DNA of 64,000 nt from Arabidopsis thaliana (GCF_000001735.4 NC_003071.7:15041443-15105442); one strand, 5' to 3'; counted from the stretch's first letter, positions 1 to 10,562 are shown. Made by a program: numbers and translations. Notes: generated from the letters alone by a model not told the origin.

Positions 1-534
1 ACTAGAGAGGACGATGATGAGCACAAGATCAGCATCGGACCCCAAGAGAAGAAAGAAGAGAAGGATGGAGGTGTGGTTTACTATGGACCAATCTCATCAA
101 CCATAAAGAAAGTGAAACTCCTCTCACTCTCCACTTGCTGTCTATCAGTCTCTCTTGGCCCGGTCATCACTTTCATGACTTCCCCGGGACTGAATGTGAT
201 CATGAAAGGTGCTGTTGCCTCTACTGTGATCTTCCTTAGCGCATCCACAACCGCTGCTCTCCACTGGTTTGTTAGTCCCTACGTGCACAAGCTGAGGTGG
301 CAGCCTGGTTCAGACACTTTTGAGGTCGAGATGATGACTTGGCTCGGCACATTTAGCGCAAAGACACTGAAATTCTCAGACATACGTTATCCAGACACGC
401 AAAGACCGTATGTGAGCTTCAAGGCTGATGGGAATTTCTACTTTGTGGATGCAGATCATTGCCCTAACAAGGCATTGTTGGCTAGGCTCACTCCTCCAAA
501 GGATGCTCATGACTCTGCTTTCAAGAACTTGTAA
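1..534 (+). CDS. TMEM70-like membrane protein, 3' part
   Basis: The frame is open from base 1 to the TAA at 532-534, so this is the C-terminal 177 residues of a gene that begins upstream of the window. After a charged stretch (EDDDEHKIS..., KKEEKDGG) comes a tyrosine motif (VVYYGPIS). Two hydrophobic segments follow: one around LSLSTCCLSVSLGPVITFM and one around VASTVIFLSASTTAALHWF. A soluble tail with a WLGTFSAKTLKFSDIRYPD segment ends the protein. The motif-hairpin-tail order is that of the TMEM70/TMEM186/TMEM223 family. TMEM70 in animals assists assembly of mitochondrial ATP synthase and complex I in the inner membrane. That function is inferred from the fold and is not shown for this gene. 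I believe the locus is At2g35790. No splice site is needed inside this part. Confidence 0.75.
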   Translation, partial: TREDDDEHKISIGPQEKKEEKDGGVVYYGPISSTIKKVKLLSLSTCCLSVSLGPVITFMTSPGLNVIMKGAVASTVIFLSASTTAALHWFVSPYVHKLRWQPGSDTFEVEMMTWLGTFSAKTLKFSDIRYPDTQRPYVSFKADGNFYFVDADHCPNKALLARLTPPKDAHDSAFKNL

Positions 535-878
535 TCCAAATTCGTTTCTTTTGTTATACTCTTTTTTTGGGTGTGGATTTTTGTTGGGTTTGTAAGCTCT
601 TTAAGATACTTGGATACCTCCTCCCCTTCTCATCACTAATACCCAAAAAAATGCAAATAAGAAAAGACCGGTTTGATCCAATTGCTAATTCTATTGAGAA
701 ATTATAAAACCGGTTTTGAACCGGTTGGCGTTAAAACCGGTTTAGCTCAGCCTCAAAGGTTTTGATTGAGTTCCCATTTTGGTTGCAGCGATCGGAGAGC
801 TCTGACGGCATCAGCCACCTCTGCGGCTTCGCAAATCCAAATAAGCTGTGGATGAAACGAAGAATCCTAGATTTCTGA
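535..878. other. Intergenic: 3' UTR of the TMEM70-like gene and TIM14 promoter
   Basis: The left part is T-rich 3' UTR. The right part contains four ACCGGT palindromes (listed separately) and the CT/GA-mixed leader of the next gene. I see no gene here. Confidence 0.6.
666..741. promoter_or_regulatory. Cluster of four ACCGGT palindromes
   Basis: ACCGGT occurs at 667-672, 709-714, 720-725 and 736-741. Three of the four sit in an AACCGGTT or AAACCGGTT context. The cluster lies 140-210 bases before the TIM14-like start codon and is denser than chance in this AT-rich DNA. I do not know the binding factor. The role as a promoter element is inferred from position and repetition only. Confidence 0.4.
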
Positions 879-1892
879 ATGGTACGTAATTCGGAACACT
901 AATAGTCTCTTCCAGAAATTAGGGTTCATCCGTTAGTTGTGAGTCTTGTTCTGTGAATCTTTTGGATTCTAAGTTTTATAATATCATGAATCAGTGCTCT
1001 GTTAATCGTGTTTAATACTGGTCAATGATTTTCTTAAGCTAAATCGATCTTTCTTGGATATGAATCTCTCTTGGCTCATTTTGTTGATAAGGAAATGAAT
1101 CTTTGAAGAGTCACTGCCTTGGCTTTTCTCATCTTGAAGAGTCTTGTGTTTAGTTAAGATAAGATTTAAAACTGACTGCAAAATACTTCTTTCATGAATG
1201 TAGTGTGTCTTAAGTCCCTTTGGATTCTTGTTTGCAATGTATTTGTCATTTACTGTAGCAGAAATGAGTCCTCTTTGCAAGTTTTAATCAATAGATTTTG
1301 AAAACTGTGACAAGTGAGCTTGATTCATTGGAGAATGATGATGGTAAGAAGAATAAAGCATATACAAATGCTTAATTTTGTGTTATGCGTTTTTGGTACA
1401 CCAGGCGACACCATTTATAGCGGGGGTTGCAGTAGCTGCAACAGCACTTGCTGGTAGATATGGAATCCAAGCATGGCAAGCATTCAAGGCAAGGCCACCA
1501 AGGCCCAAAATTAAGAAATTTTATGAGGGCGGTTTCCAGCCTACGATGACGAAAAGGGAAGCTGCTCTCATTCTTGGCGTCAGGTGAAGGAAACACACAC
1601 ACATACTCTCTCTTTCTCTTGTGTTTAGTAGTTTCTCAATCCTCAATGATCAATTTGGTTATAGCATTAGCATAGTTTCCATTGAAGAAAGTGTAACGTT
1701 GTTTGAAATGTGGGGTTTTGTGATTGAAAACACAGGGAGAGTGTAGCGGCGGAAAAGGTGAAGGAAGCACACAGGAAGGTAATGGTAGCAAACCATCCAG
1801 ATGCAGGTGGTAGCCATTTCCTAGCCTCTAAGATCAATGAAGCTAAAGACGTGATGCTAGGCAAAACTAAAAACAGCGGATCCGCTTTTTGA
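879..1892 (+). CDS. TIM14-1: TIM14/PAM18-like J-domain protein (three exons)
   Basis: Coding exons are 879-881, 1405-1583 and 1736-1892, giving 112 residues. Exon 1 codes only for the initiator methionine (ATG followed at once by a GTACGT donor). Exon 2 begins [20 protein letters not shown], a single N-terminal transmembrane helix. The rest is a short C-terminal J-like domain with the HPD tripeptide (VANHPDAGG). This is the architecture of TIM14/PAM18, the inner-membrane J protein that stimulates mitochondrial Hsp70 in the PAM import motor. The length fits the family. Without the tiny first exon, the first ATG of exon 2 would lie downstream of the helix, which supports the split start. I believe this is At2g35795. 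Confidence 0.88.
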
Positions 1893-2994
1893 TGCAAATT
1901 TCAATCAAAAGACTTCCTTATGAATCATCTTATGTTATAGGACTGTAATGTCAAAATGCAGATTTTATGCTAATTTATAAGCTTGTGGTCTGTTTGTGAC
2001 ACATAAAGACTCGAATCTTTTCTTTCACTTGTTGTCGCTGAAAAGAACACAAAAATAAAAACGCAAAGCAGAAGGGCGTTCTAGTCTTTTCGGTTTTAAA
2101 AAAATCCAGTAATAGAAACTCTAGTACACGTGTCATGTGGCTCCAGCGACGTCTTACGTCAACCTCTATCCATTCATTCCCCTATTAGCAACTCCCTCCA
2201 CAAAACTATTTTTAATTTTATTTTTTATTGGCAAAACAAATCTATTATTTAATCCTTGTTTTTTTTTTTAATTATTCGACAATCGACCGTCTAATTATCT
2301 TTTAATTATCATTAGCTCTTGCTAAAGGCAAAATCGACTCATTTTTCTTGTTTTAATGTGAAGTTTTAATCGCTTATAAAAGCCTAAAACTGGATTATGA
2401 TTAATGAGACCCGGTCATGATTTATCCACTACATGAAAGAAAATACGTAAATATAGTACTAGTATTAATTTATTAATTATTATTATTATCTGTTATAATA
2501 TCCATGTCTTTATCTTCTTCTAATTTTCATTTTCATTTTACGTTTTTTTAAAAAGGCAAAAAAAAAAAAAAAAAAAGGAGAAAGAAAGAAGAAGAAGGGA
2601 ACTAAAGAGGGTCATCATCATTTCATGGTTACCTCCTCTTCCTCTCTTCTTACTCTCACCATATCTGCTCTCTCTCTCTCTCTGTTTCAAGCTTTTGCTC
2701 CCATTTTTCATTTCCTTCGTATTCTCGCTCGAGCTTAGCGGTTGATGTACCAATGACCAAATCGATATTTGAATCGCCGTGGCTACCTTTCTTTTTCTTC
2801 TGATTTCTCTATCTCTCGCTTGATTCTACCACTTTTAGGGTTTCTATTATTCCCAGGGACTTTGGGTTTCTTTAAGAAGTTCGATTCGTCTCCGTTTTCT
2901 TTTTAGGGTTAACGAAGTCTGTGGTGTTGGATTTCGATCTTTTTTTTTTTGGTATCTTCCCCATTGACTGTTGCGGTGATAAGAGAGTGACGCA
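1893..2994. other. Intergenic: TIM14 3' UTR and SAMTL promoter and leader
   Basis: The stretch contains a bZIP-type element cluster near 2127-2161, an AT-rich segment (2200-2540), a 20-base A run around 2558, and CT-rich leader sequence from about 2640. I see no coding sequence. Small reading frames here are low-complexity. Confidence 0.6.
2127..2161. promoter_or_regulatory. G-box/ACGT element cluster upstream of SAMTL
   Basis: Three ACGT-core elements lie within 35 bases: a G-box (CACGTG, 2127-2132), GACGTC (2148-2153) and TACGTCA (2155-2161). Such groups bind plant bZIP factors, and paired ABRE-like sites often give stress or ABA response. The response itself is inferred. The cluster sits about 840 bases before the SAMTL ATG and about 240 bases after the TIM14 stop. 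Confidence 0.5.
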
Positions 2995-5900
2995 ATGGTG
3001 TCTAAGAATGATCATATCGAGACTTTATTCAATTCAATCCAACTAGTTAAAGATGTTGTTCTTCTTCCGATTGAGCTTGGTGTGAAAAAGGCGGCAAGAG
3101 ATATTGAAAATTGTTGGATAAGCAAAGAAAGGGATCTAGGTCTTGTTTTCAGATCATCTGGAAGAAACAGGAAGAAGCGGATTGTTGCTACTCCTGAATT
3201 TGACGACAATGCTACTAATAATGTTCAGTGTGTGGTGGTTACTGATGAGAGAAAGAAAGGTTTGTCTATCAAGAAGATCCCTGTGAAGTCACTCTTTGGT
3301 ATGTTTTCTCCCAATTTAGTCAGTGAGAAGTTGAGTCGTGGAAATGATGTGGTGGTGGCGAAGAAAGATAAGTCTTTGGAGAAGAAAGATGATGATTCTT
3401 GTACTGATTGCTTCAAGTTTGCGATGACTTGGTCTTTGTTGGTTAGTGGCTTTGTTCATGCTTTTCCTATTCCTTTTAAAATTGGTAAGAAGAGGATTCA
3501 TAAGATGGGGGATGATGAGAACAGTCTACGTAAACACGGCCTTAAATCAAAGGCGGCATTTGTGAGTCGGAAAGAAGTGAGGTGTCAGTCAGTTGAATCT
3601 GTAGAAAAGGAAGGGAACCCTTTTTCGATTGAATGCGCTGTTGGTTTTGTTGTTGAAATGTTGGCTCAGAATCTCCAGAAGCTGGACCAGTTTATACAGG
3701 ATAGTTCAGAGAATGAATCTTGTTGTTCCAAGGAAGCTAGTTCTAATGATAGTCCACTTATCTTTAACATCTGGGAGGCTAGAAAACTCGACGTAAATGG
3801 ATTCCTCGGGAACCTGATGTTTGCCAGAGTTGGAGATGTGGCGTCAGGTATAGGTGGCCTGACATCTCACATAAGTGAAGATGGTGATGAAAGTAATGTC
3901 AGTACTGCTGGTAAGGAGGAAAGTGCAGTTGATTCTCCGCAGAACTTGGCAACTGGACTATTGAGTATACCTTTATCAAATGTAGAGCGCTTAAAATCCA
4001 CACTGTCCACAATTTCACTGACGGAACTTATTGAACTTTTACCACAATTAGGACGACCTTCAAGAGACCATCCAGACAAGAAAAAACTAATTTCTGTTCA
4101 GGATTTTTTCAGATACACCGAGTCTGAAGGTATGAATCCTCCCATTTTTATTAAGAAGCATACCTTTTCTTGGCAACTTAGTAAGCAAAAATAGAGCAGC
4201 GGGATGCATTGCTTATATATGTTACTTATCATTAAAGCTTGAAGTTGACTGTTGGAGGCATTTGTGTTGGTTGAAATCATTAAAAAGGGATACCTGTTGG
4301 TTGAAATTACCATATCTTCGTTTTTTATTGCCTGCTCTAGTCATCACCCCGCAATTTATGTCTCAACTGTTAAAACTTAAGTAATGTGTGTTGCAGTTTC
4401 TCAATACTAGATTGTCTGCTAATATGAGGACCACGTTACTTATTTGCTTTTGAAATTTTTACGTCCTGTACTATTATTTATTCCATTTCGTCCAATATAA
4501 CTCTTTGTGGCTTCCAGGCAGGAGGTTCTTTGAAGAATTAGATAGAGATGGTGATGGCAAAGTAACTTTGGAGGATCTGGAAATTGCAATGAGGAGAAGA
4601 AAATTGCCCAGAAGATACGCCAAGGAATTTATGCGACGAGCTAGGAGTCATCTTTTCTCGAAATCGTTTGGTTGGAAGCAATTTTTGTCCTTGATGGAAC
4701 AGAAGGAGCCAACCATCCTCCGTGCCTATACTTCTCTCTGCTTGACCAAGTCTGGTACTCTTAAGAAAAGTGAGATATTGGCATCACTAAATAACGCAGG
4801 ACTTCCTGCTAATGAAGAAAATGCTATAGCCATGATGAGATTTTTGAAGGCTGATACCGAGGAGTCTATCTCATACGGACATTTCCGTAATTTCATGGTT
4901 TTGCTGCCATATGAGCGCTTACAAGATGATCCTCGGTAAGTATAGTACTTTGTTTTGAAATAAAATTGATGTTTTATTTTGTAGCGGCTTGTCTTTGCAC
5001 TAATGAGTAAAATGCCAATTTGACCACTAGAACTGTTTGGATTGAACCGGACCAGTTTCCCCTTAGTTTCTCCCATTCATGTTGATTTCCTCAAACACTT
5101 CAAACTTATAATTTTTGTTGTCATACCAATGGTGATTGATGCTATTTTTACTTGTATAGTAACATCTGGTTTGAAGCTGCGACTGTTGTTGCTGTTGCAC
5201 CCCCTGTGGCCTTACCTGCTGGAGATGTTCTAAAATCTGCATTAGCGGGAGGGCTTGCCTCTGCTCTCTCCACTTCCTTAATGCATCCGATTGACACAAT
5301 CAAGGTGAGTCCTCTTGGTGCTTTTGCAAGCTGAATATAAGTAAATGCTCTGTTTAGACAAGTTTAGGTGAGAACTTGGCTACTACAAAAGTCTGCGTAA
5401 TTGACATCTGCTTCTACAATATTTGAATATTTAAATAGATGAGTATGCCAATTATTCCTCCTGGCTTCTTGTGGCATACTGTTGACGGATTCGTTATCAC
5501 TTTCATGCCAGACACGTGTGCAAGCATCAACCTTGTCATTTCCTGAAGTAATAGCCAAGCTTCCAGAGATTGGTGTCCGGGGAGTGTATAGGGGTTCTAT
5601 TCCAGCAATTCTTGGACAATTTTCAAGGTCTTTTCAGTTGTTTCAAATCAAAGATATTTTCACTTCTACCTATTAAATTTGATTTCCATGTGGCTTAATC
5701 TCTTTCATCATTGTAGCCATGGCCTGCGGACAGGAATATTCGAAGCAAGCAAACTTGTGTTGATCAATTTTGCTCCCAATCTCCCAGAAATTCAGGTGAT
5801 TATCACTCTCTACTCACTGTTTGGCTGGTTTCGTCAAGATTCTAATTTTGTGCTTCAAGTATATGTATTATTATGTGTTCTTATAGTTCATGGCATCTAG

Positions 5901-6910
5901 TAAGTAAACCATATGTTAGAGGAAAAATCCAATATCAAGGCTATTTCATTGCAGTACTTAGCTTCCTTGATGCAATGGTTGACATGGTAGTTGGTAGATC
6001 ATTGTATACTACTATTTGTTGCATCTCCTTGGTTCTAAAGTTCTAGTAGTTATGTAAAGTTTATGGCTAGAATAATATACACTTGATGCTGCTGGGGCTA
6101 AATGGTCTCTTAATTGCTTGGTTTGATAAAGTTGTGTATGGTTTCTGAAGTAGAACCCATCCGCTTTTGGTTAACAGTTACATCGTTTGCATTTGTGCTT
6201 TCTGATCTGTGTTTTGTACTCGGTAACCAATGTGATCATTTAATGCAGGTTCAATCGATTGCATCATTCTGCAGCACACTATTAGGCACAGCTGTGCGGA
6301 TTCCATGTGAGGTGCTGAAGCAACGGTTGCAGGCTGGCATGTTTAACAATGTAGGGGAAGCCATTGTCGGGACGTGGAAGCAAGATGGTCCAAGTGGCTT
6401 TTTCCGTGGGACAGGCGCAACTCTTTGCCGCGAAGTTCCACTATACGTTGTTGGCATGGGACTGTATGCAGAGTCCAAAAAGGTAAGAAAACCGAAATGA
6501 TTGGATTATCATAAGGGTCACTACTGTAATTGTTATATTGATTGGGGTTTATGTGTGTATTGTAGATGGTGGCGCAAGCTCTGGGAAGAGAACTGGAGGC
6601 ATGGGAGACAATAGCGGTTGGGGCGGTGTCAGGAGGTATTGCAGCAGTTGTAACAACCCCATTTGATGTGATGAAGACGAGAATGATGACTGCAACGCCA
6701 GGGAGACCGATCTCAATGTCTATGGTTGTTGTATCGATTCTGCGTAATGAGGGACCGCTAGGTTTGTTCAAAGGAGCAGTCCCGAGGTTCTTCTGGGTGG
6801 CTCCTCTAGGTGCTATGAACTTTGCTGGGTACGAACTAGCCAAGAAAGCTATGCAGAAGAACGAAGATGCAGTGCTAGCGGATCAGCTTGGTCAGAAGAA
6901 GCTTTGCTAA
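2995..6910 (+). CDS. SAMTL: Mitochondrial carrier family protein with EF-hand (SAM transporter-like)
   Basis: Seven exons: 2995-4129, 4518-4935, 5160-5304, 5512-5627, 5717-5795, 6249-6482 and 6566-6910. They join in frame to 823 residues. The first ~380 residues are a hydrophilic plant-specific extension. Residues 387-398 form one good EF-hand loop (DRDGDGKVTLED). The C-terminal third is a six-helix carrier with three signature motifs of PX[DE]XX[KR] type: PIDTIK (~561), PCEVLK (~650) and PFDVMK (~741). The calcium-binding half plus carrier half recalls animal ATP-Mg/Pi carriers. The carrier sequence is nearer the S-adenosylmethionine carriers, hence the name SAMTL for At2g35800. Substrate and membrane (plastid or mitochondrion) are not shown by the sequence. 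Confidence 0.9.
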
Positions 6911-7751
6911 TGGGATTTTACTTTGCTTTGCTGCTACGAAGTTTTTTGGGGGCAGCTTAAGCCGGAGACTCACCTCTTTTGTTAAAAGCTACTTTGCAAA
7001 ATTTTGACAAAAAAAAAAGGGTTCATTGTTTTGTTGTGCATTGAGGACAGTTTCATTTACTCTTTATAAAAACTCTGCTTCAAAAATGTGATTTTTTGCC
7101 CTCTCTACAATTGGTTGTTGCTTTGACAGTTGCAATTACTTCAATGGTATACAGTAGCCTTAAATCGCCATATTACGAATCTTAAGGTAAATTCGTTGCT
7201 TCTTTTTGTCACCAAACATAAGAGACATTGGCAAATGTTGGTAAAAAGAAATAACGTTGTGAATGTAATACACTCAAACCAAATGATTCTGTCAATACAA
7301 AAGCAACTCTGTAAACGTAACATGAGAAACTCAACAATTCACATATGTTTTACAAAATCTACTTTCTGTGGTATTCCTGACCAAAGCATCAAACTTGGGC
7401 TCGTATTCAGGAGTTATTTTGTCCACGTACTTGGGGATCTAAATGCCTGCAGTAATAAGAGATTCCAACTTTGGTACTTCAACACGTTTCTTCTCTCAAT
7501 CCTCCTCACAACTTCAGTAGTAAAAAAGACAATCACTTTGAAGGGAAACACAAATGAAATGACTGTCGAATTCAGTCACCGGTAAACACCCTTATATGTT
7601 CTGTTATTTTCTTTTTAGTCCCATACTTTTTTTAAATTCACAACAAAACCCATTATTGGAGTTTTCTGATTATTTTTAAAAACAGTTTCGAGTGAATAAA
7701 AAAGCTCAGATGCAATCATCACTTTCATTTTCTTGTGGTGTCAAGTCAACG
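6911..7751. other. Intergenic between SAMTL and AllA-like copy 1
   Basis: It holds the SAMTL 3' UTR, a short relic exon on the minus strand (7376-7446, listed separately) and the promoter and leader of the first AllA-like gene. A 151-codon plus-strand frame crosses the relic at 7130-7585, but its protein is unlike any family I know and is probably chance. Confidence 0.55.
7376..7446 (-). pseudogene. Relic exon resembling the plant ATP synthase FAd subunit
   Basis: Read on the minus strand after an AG acceptor (complement of 7447-7448), the frame is ATT-TAG, then IPKYVDKITPEYEPKFDALV. From memory, the plant mitochondrial ATP synthase 24-kDa (FAd, MGP1, At2g21870) protein has a nearly identical stretch, with glutamate where this copy has the TAG stop at 7439-7441. 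A single GAG-to-TAG change would explain it. The similarity ends at both exon edges, and the acceptor is kept. That suggests a fragment of genomic DNA rather than a processed cDNA copy. No other exon of that gene is visible nearby. The match rests on recall and was not searched. Confidence 0.5.
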
Positions 7752-8625
7752 ATGGCGAAATCTCCGGTGGAAGTGAATCTGATACCAATCGAAGCTACAC
7801 CTGAGACCTTCGCAGAGTATGGTCAAGTCATCGAAGCCTCTCGTGATGGGGCCGGTTACGGTCCCAACGACGCTCAATTGGATCTCTCTAAAGGAATCCC
7901 ACGGTACTCTTTCCCGATTCTCTAAAACTCAGATTCTTTGTTAATCTGCGTTTAAATTCCACATCTTTGACGCTAATTTATCATTCTATGTGATATGTGT
8001 TGGTGTTGGTTCCAAAAATAGTTGTATTGATTAGTTCCAAGTTGTGAGATTTATAACAAAGTCCTAGCTTTTAGGTTAATAGGTTTCAGATTGGTTTGTT
8101 CTCAATGTGTGATATAATTTCGTGGCAGGCTCTATATACTTAGGCTGAAAGAAACACCCTTAGGGTTTTTCAAGATCACGCATCACGCAAAGGTGACACA
8201 GTGTCTAGGATCAATAGGAGGTGATATTTGGTATATGGGAGTGGCTAAGCCATCTCTTATTGAAGATGATGATGATGGAAGGAGAGTAGATACAGTAAAA
8301 GCAAAGTCTGGTCACTTGTACATTCCACCTGAGGTGGAAGAGATTCGCGTCTTCAGGTTCTCGGGACCAAAGTTTGTGAAACTGCACCGTGGTACATGGC
8401 ATGCTGGACCCTTGTTTAGTGGCAGCTCCATCATGGATTTCTACAACTTAGAACTCAGCAACACAAATGTGAGTCAGTGAGTGATGGTTTTAAATTGTTA
8501 ATACAATGTAGTGTGATGAATGACTTGACAACATTGTTGCTGTTGATGATGTTGTTCAGGTGGTGGATCACACGTCACATGATTTCACGAAGAATAATGG
8601 AGTCAGCTTCCGCTTTGACACCTAA
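7752..8625 (+). CDS. Ureidoglycolate lyase/hydrolase (AllA-like) family protein, tandem copy 1
   Basis: Exons 7752-7903, 8129-8468 and 8560-8625 give 185 residues. The start was chosen at the ATG in the shared context AACGATGGCGAAATC, found in all three copies. An in-frame ATG at 7692 would add 20 residues. The protein carries the AllA-type cupin features: an N-terminal IEATPETFAEYGQVIEA segment, then LGSIGGDIWYMGVA, and the late signature KLHRGTWHAGPLF. Despite the usual label, the characterised Arabidopsis ureidoglycolate amidohydrolase is a different, unrelated protein, so the reaction is unknown. The C-terminus (FRFDT-stop) is four or more residues shorter than in copy 3, because a 16-base repeat replaces the original end. 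I believe this is At2g35810. Confidence 0.85.
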
Positions 8626-8642
8626 GAAGAATAATGGAGTCA
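8590..8642 (+). repeat. 16-base direct repeat at the stop codon of copy 1
   Basis: The 16-mer AAGAATAATGGAGTCA occurs at 8590-8605 inside the last exon and again at 8627-8642, 37 bases later and just after the TAA. Copy 3 has it only once. The second copy sits where the end of the reading frame would be, so this short duplication probably created the early stop. Confidence 0.7.
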
Positions 8643-9490
8643 ATCCTATCATGAGTGTGCTTCTGTTTTTCCTTGTGTGTAATGTAATTGACTAATTGCC
8701 AATACCAATACTGTGTATTGTGTACTGTGCACACAAATTGGTTATATGCAATAAAATACCGGTTTAAGTTAACCAACCCTGGTTCATAAAATCCTAATAA
8801 TTCTTGAATTGGTTTTCTAAAAAAAGAAAGCAAATCATGAATACTAAAGAAATTTGATTACATCATTTGGTGTTTCTAGTAATCTGCTCTGTTGCCAGTT
8901 ATAAAGTAGTATATTTAATTATTAAGCATTATTAAAACGAATAATACGTATAATATAATCGTAGCCGTTGGATATAATTACACGTGCGACTATCTTTCGA
9001 TCGCACTAAAAGCAAAGGAAAGGCTAAAAAGAAGCTCGAGGGTCGAGATCGATCAAAATTGTAAATCAATCATAACACATTTTAACTAGCTCTAACACAA
9101 ACTCTAAAATTTTAGATTAATTCAGACTTGGTAACAATTTTGACTTAACTACGAGCGTCATTACCATTCTATGCATCGTTTTACACGAATTACACTCACA
9201 TCTCAAAGATACATGTCCACATGCTACGTACCGAGTATCGACCACACCCGATAAACAACGGGACAAGCCCTAGAATCCCGAAAAGGCAAAAAGGTCCCTT
9301 GTTTTCTCTCTTTTTTCATGTTAAACACATACTTTTTAAATTAACAAGAAAGCCCAGATATTTTTGGTGTTTTCTTACTGAATCTAGACTTGAAGAGAAT
9401 TTTAGGAAAACTCCAAAAAGCTCGTACGCTAATTCTTATCTTCACTTCCATTTTTCCTGTGGTGATGGTGAGAGTTCAAGTGTTCCAACG
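8626..9490. other. Intergenic between AllA-like copies 1 and 2
   Basis: The left part (about 8744-9058) is a decayed copy of the DNA that follows copy 3 and forms the SPP promoter and leader. The right part is the promoter and leader of copy 2. A frame open upstream of the copy 2 ATG (9221-9490) reads as untranslated leader and is not supported as coding. Confidence 0.6.
8744..9058 (+). repeat. Stranded duplicate of the SPP promoter and leader region
   Basis: This matches 11805-12183. Shared landmarks in the same order are a block with ATACCGGTTTAAGTTAACCA, the block CTAGTAATCTGCTCTGTTGC, then CGTAGCCGTTGGATAT, then CTTTCGATCGCAC and a GCTCGAG/CGAGATCGATC end. At 12 kb the last blocks lie just before, and probably inside, the 5' leader of sucrose-phosphatase. 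Here they lead into no SPP exon. Small insertions and substitutions show decay. Confidence 0.75.
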
Positions 9491-10562
9491 ATGGCGAAAT
9501 CCCCGGTAGAGGTGAAACTGATCCCGATCGAAGCTACTCCTGAGAATTTCGCAGACTATGGTCAAGTCATCGAAGCCTCTCGTGACGGTGCAGGTTTCGG
9601 TCCCAACGACGCTCAACTGGATCTCTCCAGAGGAATCCCACGGTACTCTTTATCCAGTTTACTAAAATTTCGTTAATACCTAAGATTATTGATTAAAACA
9701 CATGCTTCTTCTAATCATATTCGTTGTTGATTAATGTCTAAATTCCTCATCTTTGATGCTAATTTATCAATCAAGCTATGTGATTTGTATTGGTTCCTAG
9801 ATAGTCGTGTTGATCAGTTCCTAATAACAAAAGACTTATAGATTTTGTAGGAACGTACTTATTTACTACAAAATTCAACAAAACGAAAGACCAATTCAAA
9901 CTAGACTCTTCTTACTACTTCAAGTAATTAACTGACTTCATTTACAAGTCCTAGCATTAGGTTTCAGATTTGTTTGTTCTTTTTTTTTTTTACAATTAGC
10001 TAATCATCATATTCTCATTATGTTTAATACTTGGGACAGGTTCTATATAATGCGGATCAGAGATACACCCTTTGACTTTTCCGTACTCACTCACCACGCG
10101 AGCGTGACACAGTGTCTAGGATCAATAGGAGGTCATGTTTGGTACCTTGGAGTGGCTAAACCGACACTTATTGAAGATGGTGATGATGGAAAGATGGTAG
10201 ATAAATTGAAATCAAGGTCTGGTCACTTGTACGCTCCTCCTGCGGTTGAAGAGATTCGCGTCTTCAGGGTCTCGGGACCAAAGTTTATTAAACTGAACCA
10301 CGGTACGTGGCATGTTGGACCACTCTTCAGTGACAGCTACATGGACTTCTACAACCTTGAGCTCAGCAACACAAATGTGAGTGAGAATGGTTTTATTGTT
10401 AATAATGTATGGAATGGTGATGAATGACTTGTTTTTATTGACGACATTGTTGTTGTTGATGATGATGTTCAGGCGGTGGATCGCACGACATATGATTTCA
10501 TCAAAAATAAAGGAGTCACCATCCGAGTTGACCCCAACGATGTTGACACATCGTCCTCCTAA
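9491..10562 (+). CDS. Ureidoglycolate lyase/hydrolase (AllA-like) family protein, tandem copy 2
   Basis: Exons 9491-9642, 10040-10376 and 10473-10562 give 192 residues, with the same intron positions and phases as copies 1 and 3. It is the divergent member. The segment after intron 1 reads FYIMRIRDTPFDFSVLTHH instead of LYILRLKETPLGFFKITHH. The signature motif is KLNHGTWHVGPLF rather than KLHRGTWHAGPLF. The C-terminus is longer (VDPNDVDTSSS). All splice sites and the frame are intact, so it looks functional rather than decayed, perhaps with changed substrate preference (inference). I believe this is At2g35820. Confidence 0.85.

Noticed and set aside
7130..7585. 151-codon plus-strand frame
   Set aside because: Its residue mix is unlike a folded protein, and it lies opposite the FAd-like relic. 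There is no family match I recognise.
9221..9490. N-terminal extension of AllA-like copy 2
   Set aside because: The extension is not shared by copies 1 and 3, and the conserved AACGATGG start lies inside. It reads as leader.
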